The notes under the pieces are model-generated. The model ran no database searches and was not told the DNA's origin. It was given only the letters and a program-made list of their open reading frames with translations. Shown here in pieces: positions 9,325-17,636 of a stretch of 64,000 bases of DNA (position 1 is the first letter of the stretch; every line of letters begins with the position of its first letter). The stretch lies in NCBI RefSeq assembly GCF_048541585.1, contig NZ_CP183303.1, forward strand, positions 1,798,001 through 1,862,000, written 5' to 3'. Source of the stretch: Legionella_C sp048541585. GTDB taxonomy: Bacteria; Pseudomonadota; Gammaproteobacteria; Legionellales; Legionellaceae. Made by a program: the position numbers and the translations under genes.

Positions 9325-10062
9325 CTAGCTCAAGATAGAGGATAGTAAAGAATTTATTTCTTCTTTTGATAGCTCATAATAATTACCGCGTGCTAAAAAA
9401 CGAGGCATAGTAATATTACCATAGCGAATACGGATTAATCGACTAACTTCAACCCCTTGAGACGTCCATAGTCGTCTTACTTCTCGATTTTTTCCTTCAG
9501 TTAAAACAACATGGTACCAAGTATTACTACCTTCGCCACCTCGAAATTCGATGTGCTTAAATTGAGCTAACCCATCATCAAGCTTCACGCCTTTTAACAA
9601 ATTAGCAATTATCTCCGGGCTTACTTGTCCACGTACACGCACTGCATACTCACGCTCTAAACCAAACTTTGGATGCATTAATTGATTAGCTAATTCACCG
9701 TTATTAGTAAAAAGTAATAATCCTGAGGTATTAATATCTAGGCGGCCAACCTGTACCCATCGACCTTGCCGCAGTCTAGGTAATTTATCAAATACGGTAC
9801 GTGTATGCTTAGGATCATGGCGACTTGAAATTTCACCAACTGGCTTATGATAGATTAGTACTCTCGTTTTTAACTCTTTTTTTAAGGGATTGTTAATTAA
9901 CTTACCTTTAACAGTAATTTTATCATTGTTAGTGGCGCTATCACCTAGTTTAGCTAATTGGCCATTTACGCGAACTAAGCCTTGTTCAATCCATCGTTCC
10001 ATCTCCCGCCGCGAGCCTAATCCCGCTTGACTTAATATTTTTTGTAATCGTTCAGCACTCAT
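9325..10062 (-). CDS. rluB: 23S rRNA pseudouridine(2605) synthase RluB
   Basis: Isomerises a uridine to pseudouridine in 23S rRNA helix 93. The 245 residues start with an S4 RNA-binding domain (RLQKILSQAGLGSRREMERWI). The RsuA-type catalytic segment GRLDINTSGLLLFTNNGELAN contains the nucleophilic aspartate, and the C-terminal part has KNREVRRLW. Its start overlaps the end of scpB by four bases. It is the last gene of the six-gene operon beginning at 14218. The related enzymes RluE and RluF differ around the S4 domain; neighbourhood with yciO and rnm favours RluB. Confidence 0.92.
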   Translation of the reverse strand: MSAERLQKILSQAGLGSRREMERWIEQGLVRVNGQLAKLGDSATNNDKITVKGKLINNPLKKELKTRVLIYHKPVGEISSRHDPKHTRTVFDKLPRLRQGRWVQVGRLDINTSGLLLFTNNGELANQLMHPKFGLEREYAVRVRGQVSPEIIANLLKGVKLDDGLAQFKHIEFRGGEGSNTWYHVVLTEGKNREVRRLWTSQGVEVSRLIRIRYGNITMPRFLARGNYYELSKEEINSLLSSILS

Positions 10063-10640
10063 GTCTTAATATACTCTTCTGCAAGGGCTAGTGTATCTTC
10101 TCTAGTAGATAACGCTATATTGTCTTTTAAAGGCGGTAATTGTTCAATCGTTGTTAAGTTAAAATAATTTAAAAATTGCTTTGTCGTAACATACACTGCA
10201 GGCTTTCCTGGAACATCACGAAAACCCGCTATTTTTATCCACTCTCTTTCAAGTAATGTTTTTAAAATTGAAGTACTTACTCCAACACCACGAACTGCCT
10301 CAATATCTGCTCGGGTTACCGGCTGTTGATAAGCAATAATGGCTAAGGTTTCTAGTAACGCTTTTGAATATTTAACGGGCTTGTCCGCCTGAAGACGACT
10401 TATCCAAAGGCCATATTGAGCTCGCGTTTGAATACAATATCCACCTGCTAATTCCACCAATTCAATAGCACGTTCGTTATAATCTGTAATAAGCTCACAT
10501 AAAATTTGCTTAAGCAAATCTCGACTAGGCTTCTGCCATGGTTCAAAAATACCCATCATCTGCTCAATAGTTAAAGGACTCTCTGAGCTCATTAATAAGG
10601 CTTCAATAATGCATTTTAACTCATTATTAGTCATGCACAT
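10059..10640 (-). CDS. scpB: Segregation and condensation protein B
   Basis: ScpB dimers bind the kleisin ScpA in the SMC-ScpAB chromosome condensation complex. The 193 residues show two winged-helix units. Typical family blocks are IIEALLMSSESPLT at the start, SKALLETLAIIAYQQPVTRADIEAVRGV at about residues 97-124 and PGKPAVYVTTKQFLNYF at about 144-160. It follows scpA by 71 bases and overlaps rluB by four. The scpA-scpB-rluB order is widely conserved. The presence of ScpAB implies that the organism uses Smc rather than MukBEF. Confidence 0.95.
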   Translation of the reverse strand: MCMTNNELKCIIEALLMSSESPLTIEQMMGIFEPWQKPSRDLLKQILCELITDYNERAIELVELAGGYCIQTRAQYGLWISRLQADKPVKYSKALLETLAIIAYQQPVTRADIEAVRGVGVSTSILKTLLEREWIKIAGFRDVPGKPAVYVTTKQFLNYFNLTTIEQLPPLKDNIALSTREDTLALAEEYIKT

Positions 10641-10711
10641 TTTTCCAAGCTGCTAGTAAAGAATATTTTGCAAGCACAGTGTACATGAAAAATAGCGACA
10701 TTTTAAAGATG

Positions 10712-11506
10712 TTATTTTGCTTCTAAACGAATAGAAGCAAACGTGTCAATTTGAATAATACTTATAAGCGCAAGCCGTGCTAGCTCTAAAATGGCCAATA
10801 AATTTACAACAATACCCATACGGCCTTCTGCACTCACAATAAGTTCTGAAAAATTGATAAATTTATTCTGCTCTATCCGCTCTAAAACAGTTAGCATTCG
10901 CTCTTTAACCGATAGAGTCTCTTTAATAATCTGATGACTGCTGGTATGTTCCTGATGTTTAATTAAGTTTAACATAGCCTGTGTTAAGCTAACTAATGTA
11001 ACATCAGGCTGGTAAATTATGCGTGGTAAGGCTTGTGAATTTATGCTAAAGCGAAAGATATCTCGCTCACAACGCGGTAAGTTATCAATAGCCTCAGCTG
11101 CTTGTTTAAATTGTTCGTAACGTTGTAATTGTCGTACTAGAGCAAGCCTTGGGTCTTCCTCTAACTCTTCATCTAAATGAGGGTTTTTTGGTAATAAAAG
11201 CTTGGACTTAATTTCGGCAAGCATCGCTGCCATGACTAGATACTCAGCAGCCAATTCAAGTCGATGGTCTTCTACCAACTGAATATACTGCATATATTGT
11301 TTCGTTATCAACACAATAGGAATATCCATAATATCAATATTTTGCCGTCGTATTAAATACAACAGCAAATCAAATGGCCCTGTAAATGAATCAAGTAAAA
11401 TTTCTAAAGCATCTGGCGGAATAAAAAGATCAGCTGGCATTTGGGTAAATGGTTTACCACTTATTGTTGCAATAGTAACATTTGCTTGTTCGTTAACTAA
11501 GGACAT
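10712..11506 (-). CDS. scpA: Segregation and condensation protein A
   Basis: The kleisin subunit that bridges Smc heads. The 264 residues contain the N-terminal kleisin segment with FTGPFDLLLYLIRRQNIDIMDIPI (about residues 41-64), the LVMAAMLAEIKSKLLLP helix, and a C-terminal winged helix (VNLLAILELARLALISIIQ). Start and stop lie in a tight operon: its first base coincides with the last base of trpS. Length and motifs are normal for the family. Confidence 0.95.
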   Translation of the reverse strand: MSLVNEQANVTIATISGKPFTQMPADLFIPPDALEILLDSFTGPFDLLLYLIRRQNIDIMDIPIVLITKQYMQYIQLVEDHRLELAAEYLVMAAMLAEIKSKLLLPKNPHLDEELEEDPRLALVRQLQRYEQFKQAAEAIDNLPRCERDIFRFSINSQALPRIIYQPDVTLVSLTQAMLNLIKHQEHTSSHQIIKETLSVKERMLTVLERIEQNKFINFSELIVSAEGRMGIVVNLLAILELARLALISIIQIDTFASIRLEAK

Positions 11507-12720
11507 TAATAATTAAGTCCCATGACTTCACGCACATCCTTTAAGGTCTTATTAGCTTCATCACGTGCCGCCTCGCTACCTTCGGCAATGATTTGCTTAA
11601 CCGAGCCTCTGTCTTCCTCAAAATCACGAATAGATGTTTGAATAGCTTGTAATTCTTGATTAATAGACTCAATAACTGGTCTTTTACAATCAATACAACC
11701 AATACCTGCTGTCTTACAACCTTTTTGCACCCAAGCTTGCACATCATTTGCAGAATAAATTTTATGAAATTGCCAAACAGGACATTTTTCTGGATCACCT
11801 GGATCAGTGCGTTTGACTCGAGCTGGATCAGTTGGCATAGTTAAAATTTTACGCTCTACTGAATCTGGCTCCTCTCGTAAACTAATCGTATTATTATAGG
11901 ATTTTGACATTTTCTGCCCATCTATACCGGGCATTTTAGGTATTTCTGTAAGTAATGACTGTGGCTCTGGTAAAATAATTTTACCAGAACCGTCTAAGTA
12001 ACCTAAGAGACGTTCTTTATCGCCAAGCGATAAATTATGCTGATTAGCTAAAAGCGCCTGTGCTGTATTTAATGCATCAAGCTCACCATCTTGTTGAAAT
12101 TGCCTGCGTAATTGAGTATACAATTTACTATTTTTTTTTCCCATTTTAGCAATGGCTTCTTGAGCTAACGCTTCAAAATTAGGCTCTCGACCGTATAGAT
12201 AATTAAAGCGACGAGCGACTTCTCGAATCAGTTCAATATGAGATACTTGATCCTCACCGACAGGTACATAAGACGCTTTATAGAGTAAAACATCGGCACT
12301 TTGTAGTAAGGGATAGCCTAAAAAACCATAGGTTGCCAAATCTTTGTCACGTAATTTTTCTTGTTGATCTTTAAAAGAGGGAACACGTTCTAGCCAGCCT
12401 AAAGGAGTTATCATCGATAAAAGTAAATGTAGTTCAGCATGTTCTGGCACCCAAGACTGAATAAATAACTTACATAAGCTAGGATTAATGCCACAAGCTA
12501 ACCAATCGATTATCATATCCCACAAAATAGACTCAATAAAGCCAGGTTCATCATATTGAGTTGTTAGACCGTGCCAATCTGCAGCAAAGAAGTAACAGTC
12601 ATACTGATGTTGTAGGGTAAGCCAGTTTTTTAATACCCCATGATAATGGCCAAGGTGTAGGCGGCCACTAGCTCGCATGCCAGACACTACTCGTTTATTT
12701 AAATTAAATAAGGCAGACAT
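11506..12720 (-). CDS. trpS: Tryptophan--tRNA ligase
   Basis: Charges tRNA-Trp. This class I synthetase has the HIGH variant HLGHYHG at about residues 22-28 and KMSKS near 260 (PGIDGQKMSKSYNN). At 404 residues it belongs to the longer TrpRS form, not the 334-residue E. coli form. The extra C-terminal part carries GCIDCKRPV. The one-base overlap with scpA shows co-transcription. No Trp-codon leader peptide or attenuator is visible in the 38-base gap to yciO. Confidence 0.95.
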   Translation of the reverse strand: MSALFNLNKRVVSGMRASGRLHLGHYHGVLKNWLTLQHQYDCYFFAADWHGLTTQYDEPGFIESILWDMIIDWLACGINPSLCKLFIQSWVPEHAELHLLLSMITPLGWLERVPSFKDQQEKLRDKDLATYGFLGYPLLQSADVLLYKASYVPVGEDQVSHIELIREVARRFNYLYGREPNFEALAQEAIAKMGKKNSKLYTQLRRQFQQDGELDALNTAQALLANQHNLSLGDKERLLGYLDGSGKIILPEPQSLLTEIPKMPGIDGQKMSKSYNNTISLREEPDSVERKILTMPTDPARVKRTDPGDPEKCPVWQFHKIYSANDVQAWVQKGCKTAGIGCIDCKRPVIESINQELQAIQTSIRDFEEDRGSVKQIIAEGSEAARDEANKTLKDVREVMGLNY

Positions 12721-12758
12721 AAAACCTCAAAAAAAATTCCACTATTAATATTTAAATT

Positions 12759-13379
12759 TTATTTAAAAGGCTCAGGGTCTCCTTTTCCTTCCCTTAAAAT
12801 TACCGGATAATCCTCAGTTAAATCGATTACTGTTGTCGGCTCGTAACCACAATTTCCGCCATCAATAATTAAATCAATCTTATTTCCTAATAGATCTTGA
12901 ATAGCCTCAGGCTGACTTAACGGAGCCTCTGCGCCAGGAAGTATAAGCGTCGTACTCATTAAAGGAGCATGAAAATATTCTAAGAGAGCTAAGGTAATAT
13001 TATTATCGGGTATACGTAGCCCTAATGTTCGCCGCTTAGGATGTAACATTAATCGGGGAACTTCATGAGTCGCCTTTAAAATAAAGGTATAAGATCCAGG
13101 AGTAAATGCTTTTAGAAGGCGAAAGATAGAATTTGATACGCGGGCGTAAGTACCTAGTTGCGATAGGTCGCGACAAACTAAAGTCATATTATGATTTTTA
13201 TCTAAATGTCTTAACAACCGTATTCGCTCTAATGCAGGCTTATTTCCTAAACTACAACCTAAGGCATAGCCTGAATCGGTTGGATAAGCAATTAATCCGC
13301 CATCTTCAATAATCTTTGCCGCCTGCCTTAACAAACGTGCTTGCGGATTATCGGGATGAATTGCAAAAAACTGACTCAT
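12759..13379 (-). CDS. yciO: YciO, YrdC/Sua5-family protein
   Basis: Belongs to the YrdC/Sua5 family that forms threonylcarbamoyl-adenylate for tRNA t6A. YciO is a paralogue whose own role is less certain. The protein reads MSQFFAIHPDN, YPTDSGYALGC, KRRTLGLRIPD and PTTVIDLTEDYPVILREG, all matching E. coli YciO. I start it at ATG 13379 rather than 13412: an AGGGGAC Shine-Dalgarno lies just upstream, the family starts at MSQFF, and this removes an overlap with the previous gene. The result is 206 residues, as in E. coli. Confidence 0.9.
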   Translation of the reverse strand: MSQFFAIHPDNPQARLLRQAAKIIEDGGLIAYPTDSGYALGCSLGNKPALERIRLLRHLDKNHNMTLVCRDLSQLGTYARVSNSIFRLLKAFTPGSYTFILKATHEVPRLMLHPKRRTLGLRIPDNNITLALLEYFHAPLMSTTLILPGAEAPLSQPEAIQDLLGNKIDLIIDGGNCGYEPTTVIDLTEDYPVILREGKGDPEPFK

Positions 13380-13390
13380 ATAGTCCCCTG

Positions 13391-14218
13391 TCAGATGTTC
13401 CAATTGTGCCAAATAGGCATACAGTTTACCGGTAGTTTTGCTTGCCGTCCAAGGGAAATACTTGATAAATTATCTCCATGGTAATCTGAACCAGTTGAGG
13501 CTAATAGCTCAAAGCGCTTACAAAGTAGAGCAACGAGATCTATTTGCTCCTTCGTTACATTGCCAGATACTATTTCTAACCCTTCTCCACCAGCTTGCTT
13601 AAACTCTTTAATTAATTCGTTTAATTTCGTTTGCGTTAGCTGATATTTTACCGGATGCGCCAAAACAGCCTGTCCGCCAGCTTGATTAATACCTGCTATT
13701 GCTTCACTAATAGTAATCCATGGTGTTTCAACATAAGCTTGTTTACCGCGACGTAAGAATTGCTTAAACGCTAATTGAATATCACTGGTTTTTGCTTCCG
13801 CTACACATAATTTTGCAAAATGAGGCCTGCCAATCCTATTGTGCCCTGCAAGCTGACATGCTTTCTCATATGCATTAGAAATTCCAATAGCCGCTAATTT
13901 TTCGCCAATTTTTTTAGCTCGCTCAATTCGGCTAGCATTTTGCTTATCAATTAAAGTCAGTAAGGCAAGGTTAGTAGTATCTATTCCTAGTCCAATAATA
14001 TGTATGTCATATTTTTTCCAGCGCGTACTAAATTCAATACCACTAATAAGCTTAAGCGAGTTGGGTTTTTTTTCTTTTAATAAGTTATTAACGCCCTCTA
14101 CAGTATCGTGATCGGTTAACGCCAATATTTGTAGATTAGCTGCAGTTGCTTTCTCTATTAATTCTTTAGGTGAAAGCAATCCATCAGAAAAATGACTGTG
14201 ACAATGCAAATCAATCAT
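13391..14218 (-). CDS. rnm: PHP-domain 5'-3' exoribonuclease (RNase AM, YciV)
   Basis: A PHP-family metal-dependent phosphoesterase. E. coli YciV/RNase AM trims 5' ends of rRNAs and degrades short oligonucleotides. Metal-site motifs are visible in order: HCHSHFSDG at 4-12, LTDHDT, SGIEFS, GRPHFA, AHPVKY and GSDYHGD near the C-terminus. The 275 residues compare with 293 in E. coli. It is the first gene of the minus-strand operon and is followed by yciO after 11 bases, as in the E. coli yciV-yciO neighbourhood. Confidence 0.88.
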   Translation of the reverse strand: MIDLHCHSHFSDGLLSPKELIEKATAANLQILALTDHDTVEGVNNLLKEKKPNSLKLISGIEFSTRWKKYDIHIIGLGIDTTNLALLTLIDKQNASRIERAKKIGEKLAAIGISNAYEKACQLAGHNRIGRPHFAKLCVAEAKTSDIQLAFKQFLRRGKQAYVETPWITISEAIAGINQAGGQAVLAHPVKYQLTQTKLNELIKEFKQAGGEGLEIVSGNVTKEQIDLVALLCKRFELLASTGSDYHGDNLSSISLGRQAKLPVNCMPIWHNWNI

Positions 14219-14578
14219 AAACGATACTTCATTAGAGCTAGGAAATATAATTGAATTATATAAAATTTAGGTAAATATAACATTTTTACTTTGCTTCTAA
14301 GTCCTATAAATCAAGAAAATTATTTAATTTAGTAAATAATAATAATTATACATTATTTTTTATTCTATTAATGAATAATTATTAAAACTAGTACTATAAT
14401 TTTAATCATTAAATTTTATAATTTTTTACTATATTAATGCTAATTACCGCATAAAAAATACATAAAATTTAATAGGTAGAGGATAAGGGATTCTTTTGAA
14501 TAATTATTAAACACTTGAGAAGTATAGGTTTTTGAACTATTCTTTAGGTATAAACGATCTATTATTATTAAACATAAC
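14219..14578. other. AT-rich divergent intergenic region, rnm to ybeZ
   Basis: 360 bases with very low GC between divergently transcribed operons. It must hold both promoters. I could not find a well-spaced TTGACA/TATAAT pair: TTGAAC at 14532-14537 and TATTAT at 14560-14565 are 22 bases apart. No open reading frame or clear hairpin was seen. Confidence 0.6.
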
Positions 14579-15538
14579 TTGAGTAGTACACCGCAAAGCG
14601 AATACGTTTATCTACCTCACTTAAATGTGCAGCGTTTGGCTAATTTATGTGGCGTCTTACATGAAAATATCATTCTGTTAGAACGATCTCTTCAGCTAAC
14701 TATAAGAATTCAGCAAAATAAGCTAACTATATATACCACCTCTCCCACTTCTCTACTTCGAGCGAAAGCTATTATTAACAAGTTATACCGTCTTGCTGAA
14801 CAACCTATTAGCCCAGATATGGTGCAATCTCTACTCACTATTGAGGAAAATGAAACAACTATGAATTCTGCTCAATCTATTAAATTAAGTCGAAAAATTA
14901 TTCTACCCCGTAATAGTAAACAAGCCGAATACTTAACCAGTATTGATAAAAATGATATAATATTTGCTGTAGGGCCTGCTGGTACTGGTAAAACCTATTT
15001 AGCTGTCTCTAAAGCTATAGAATGCTTTGAAAAAGGCGAAGTACAGCGTTTAGTTTTTGTAAGGCCTGCGGTGGAAGCAGGAGAAAAGTTAGGCTTTTTA
15101 CCTGGTGACTTAGTTGAAAAAGTTCTTCCTTATCTTAGGCCTATTTATGATGCAATTTATGAAATGTTAGGTTTTAAAGAAGCACAAAAGTTAATTCAAA
15201 ATGATGTTATTGAAATTCTTCCCCTTGCATTTATGCGTGGGCGTACTTTAAATGATGCGTTTATTATTTTAGATGAAGCACAAAATACTACTACCATGCA
15301 AATGAAAATGTTTTTAACGCGAATGGGATTTGGCTCTAAAGTCGTTGTAACTGGTGATATGACCCAAGTAGACTTACCTAAAGGAACGCAATCTGGGCTT
15401 TCGCATGCAGTTAATTTATTTAAGAATGTTGATGAGATTAGTATTCATAGGTTTACAAGCCGTGAAGTGGTAAGACATCCCTTAATTTCTCGTATTGTAG
15501 AAACTTATGATAGAGAAGTGGAGGAAAAAAATGGATGA
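14579..15538 (+). CDS. ybeZ: PhoH-like ATPase YbeZ
   Basis: A P-loop ATPase of the PhoH family that works with YbeY in rRNA and ribosome quality control. The 319 residues show a short KH-like N-terminus, Walker A GPAGTGKT (about 132-139), FVRPAVEAGEKLGFLPGD, Walker B FIILDEAQN and GDMTQVDLPKG. The start used is TTG at 14579 and has no strong Shine-Dalgarno, so the exact start is uncertain; the N-terminus from here aligns by eye with E. coli YbeZ. It is first in ybeZ-ybeY-corC and overlaps ybeY by eight bases. Confidence 0.92.
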   Translation: MSSTPQSEYVYLPHLNVQRLANLCGVLHENIILLERSLQLTIRIQQNKLTIYTTSPTSLLRAKAIINKLYRLAEQPISPDMVQSLLTIEENETTMNSAQSIKLSRKIILPRNSKQAEYLTSIDKNDIIFAVGPAGTGKTYLAVSKAIECFEKGEVQRLVFVRPAVEAGEKLGFLPGDLVEKVLPYLRPIYDAIYEMLGFKEAQKLIQNDVIEILPLAFMRGRTLNDAFIILDEAQNTTTMQMKMFLTRMGFGSKVVVTGDMTQVDLPKGTQSGLSHAVNLFKNVDEISIHRFTSREVVRHPLISRIVETYDREVEEKNG

Positions 15539-16034
15539 TTATTGTCCTAGTATCGATATTACCGATTACCTCGATATTCAAATAGCTTGTAAAAGTCCAC
15601 TACCTATTACTGAAGACACAATAAGAAGCTGGGTTAAGCTTACTTTAACAGAGCATAATAAAATTGCTGAATTAACATTACGTTTCGTAGAAATAGTAGA
15701 AATTACCGAATTAAATAAACTCTATCGAAAAAAAGATAAGCCAACTAATGTCCTTGCTTTTCCTACTAATTTGCCTAGTGAAATTAAATTAGATTATCCC
15801 CTCTTAGGGGATGTTATAATTTGTCCGGATGTTTTAGAGCAAGAAAGTCGGGAGCAAAAAATAACGCTTAAGGCTCATTGGGCACACATTATTATTCATG
15901 GCGTACTGCATCTATTAGGTTATGATCATATTAAAGAGCAAGAAGCTTACCAAATGCAGACAATGGAGATTAAATTATTAGCAAAACTTGGCTTTGCTAA
16001 TCCTTATCAACAAGAGGATGCAACTTGTGAATAA
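15531..16034 (+). CDS. ybeY: Endoribonuclease / rRNA maturation factor YbeY
   Basis: A zinc-dependent endoribonuclease for 16S rRNA 3' maturation and 70S quality control. The zinc motif is HIIIHGVLHLLGYDH (family H3XH5XH). PTNVLAFP and LLGDVIICPDVL are family blocks. I choose ATG 15531 over the longer frame at 15507 because GTGGAGG lies seven bases upstream and it gives a typical 167-residue protein. It overlaps ybeZ by eight bases and corC by eight, so the three genes are translationally coupled. Confidence 0.94.
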   Translation: MDDYCPSIDITDYLDIQIACKSPLPITEDTIRSWVKLTLTEHNKIAELTLRFVEIVEITELNKLYRKKDKPTNVLAFPTNLPSEIKLDYPLLGDVIICPDVLEQESREQKITLKAHWAHIIIHGVLHLLGYDHIKEQEAYQMQTMEIKLLAKLGFANPYQQEDATCE

Positions 16035-16917
16035 AGAAGATGAGTCTAATTCGTGGTTTATGCGTTTGAAACAATTCTTACAAGTAGAACCACAAAATCA
16101 AGAGGAATTAATTAGTTTACTACGTGATGCTCAAATTCGCTCACTTATTAATGCCGAAACATTAGGCATGATTGAGGGTGTCATTCAATTTTCACAAATG
16201 AAAGTACGTGATATCATGTTACCTAAAAAACAAATGACCACCATTTCTCAAGATGATGACTTTGAAAAAGTAATTGATATCGTTACCAGTTCAGGTCATT
16301 CACGATTTCCTGTAACAGGCGATAATTCTGATGATGTTATTGGCATATTGCATGCCAAAGATTTACTAAAATTTCATGTTAAAAATGCTAGTGAGTTTGA
16401 CTTAAGTGATATTGTACGCCAAGCTACTTTTGTACCTGAAAGTAAGCGCTTAGATCTATTATTAAGTGACTTTCGCAGTAATCGTAATCATATGGCACTA
16501 GTTGTTGATGAATACGGCACTGTTAGCGGTTTTGTCACTATTGAAGATATTATTGAGCAAATAATTGGCGACATAGAAGACGAATTTGACGTTGATGAAG
16601 AAGCCTATATTAAGGAACATGGAGATTCGCATTATATTATTAAAGCGCATATGCCTATTGAGGAATTTAATGAGCAATTAAATGCTCATTTTAGCGATGA
16701 AATATATGATACAATTGGTGGTATTGTTATGGCTAATTTTGGTTACCTCCCTAAACGGGGTGAAGTCACAACTATTGACCAATTTGAATTTAAAGTTATA
16801 AATGCCGATGCAAGACGAATAAAACTATTAGGTTGCTTTGATAAACGTGCTAATACTATCGATAAAGCAGATGAACTCTATCAAGACAGCCTACCTGTCT
16901 TTTCAAAGCAAAAATGA
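16027..16917 (+). CDS. corC: CorC/YbeX-type CBS-pair and CorC_HlyC protein
   Basis: Cytoplasmic CBS-domain protein; E. coli CorC/YbeX is linked to magnesium/cobalt efflux and, in recent work, to ribosome metabolism. It shows VRDIMLPKKQM, the first CBS (GHSRFPVTGDNSDDVIGILHAKDLL), the second CBS (MALVVDEYGTVSGFVTIEDIIEQIIGDI) and a C-terminal transporter-associated domain. GTG 16027 is preferred to ATG 15988 or ATG 16018, because AAGAGGA lies eight bases upstream of it and the N-terminus then matches the family. An lnt gene, often next in this operon, is absent; cpxR follows instead. Confidence 0.9.
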   Translation: MNKEDESNSWFMRLKQFLQVEPQNQEELISLLRDAQIRSLINAETLGMIEGVIQFSQMKVRDIMLPKKQMTTISQDDDFEKVIDIVTSSGHSRFPVTGDNSDDVIGILHAKDLLKFHVKNASEFDLSDIVRQATFVPESKRLDLLLSDFRSNRNHMALVVDEYGTVSGFVTIEDIIEQIIGDIEDEFDVDEEAYIKEHGDSHYIIKAHMPIEEFNEQLNAHFSDEIYDTIGGIVMANFGYLPKRGEVTTIDQFEFKVINADARRIKLLGCFDKRANTIDKADELYQDSLPVFSKQK

Positions 16918-16955
16918 TAAGAATTATCTTCTTAGAGTTTAAGGTTAAATATTAA

Positions 16956-17636
16956 ATGAACAGTAACATTTTAATTGTTGATGATGATATAGAACTTACT
17001 GACTTATTACAGCAATATCTTGAGCCAGAAGGTTTTCATGTTGTTTGTGTCCATGATGGTGAGAATGCTGTCAAAAAAGCCTTAAATCAATCATTTGATG
17101 CGATTATCTTAGATGTCATGTTGCCTCGATTAAATGGTTTTGAAGTATTAAAAGCTATTCGCGAACACTTAGAAACGCCAGTTCTTATGCTTACTGCTCG
17201 CGGTGATGATATTGATCGTATCGTAGGCCTAGAAATTGGTGCCGATGATTATTTACCTAAGCCATGTAATCCACGTGAGCTAGTTGCAAGGCTGCGGGCC
17301 ATTTTACGTCGTACACAAAAGATTCCTGCTCAACGCCCTATTATCGAACATCAAAATATTGTGGTTGATTGCTCTAAGCGCATAGTTACTTATTATGGCC
17401 AGCCTATGGAATTAACTAATGCAGAATTTAATATTTTGGAAATGTTAATTAAATCACCTGGACAGGCCTTCTCAAAAGAAGAGTTAACAGAATATGCCCT
17501 AGGCCGAAAGTATACGGCTTACGATCGTAGTATTGATGTTCATATCAGTAATTTACGTAATAAATTAGGTGATAATGATCTTGGTGAGCCCTTAGTTAAA
17601 ACTGTCCGGGGGTTTGGATATATGTTTAATGCGTAG
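16956..17636 (+). CDS. cpxR: OmpR-family response regulator CpxR
   Basis: The receiver domain has acidic pocket D9-D11, phosphoacceptor D53 (ILDVMLP), T/A switch in MLTARG and lysine in LPKPCNP. The PLPKPCNPRELVARLRAILRR linker and a winged-helix DNA-binding domain (about 130-226) with DVHISNLRNKLG follow. The PCN wording is typical of CpxR. In Legionella, CpxR is known to control dot/icm genes and many effector genes. It overlaps cpxA by eight bases, so the pair is coupled. The gap to corC is 38 bases and has no clear terminator, so it may be read from both ybeZ and its own promoter. Confidence 0.88.
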   Translation: MNSNILIVDDDIELTDLLQQYLEPEGFHVVCVHDGENAVKKALNQSFDAIILDVMLPRLNGFEVLKAIREHLETPVLMLTARGDDIDRIVGLEIGADDYLPKPCNPRELVARLRAILRRTQKIPAQRPIIEHQNIVVDCSKRIVTYYGQPMELTNAEFNILEMLIKSPGQAFSKEELTEYALGRKYTAYDRSIDVHISNLRNKLGDNDLGEPLVKTVRGFGYMFNA

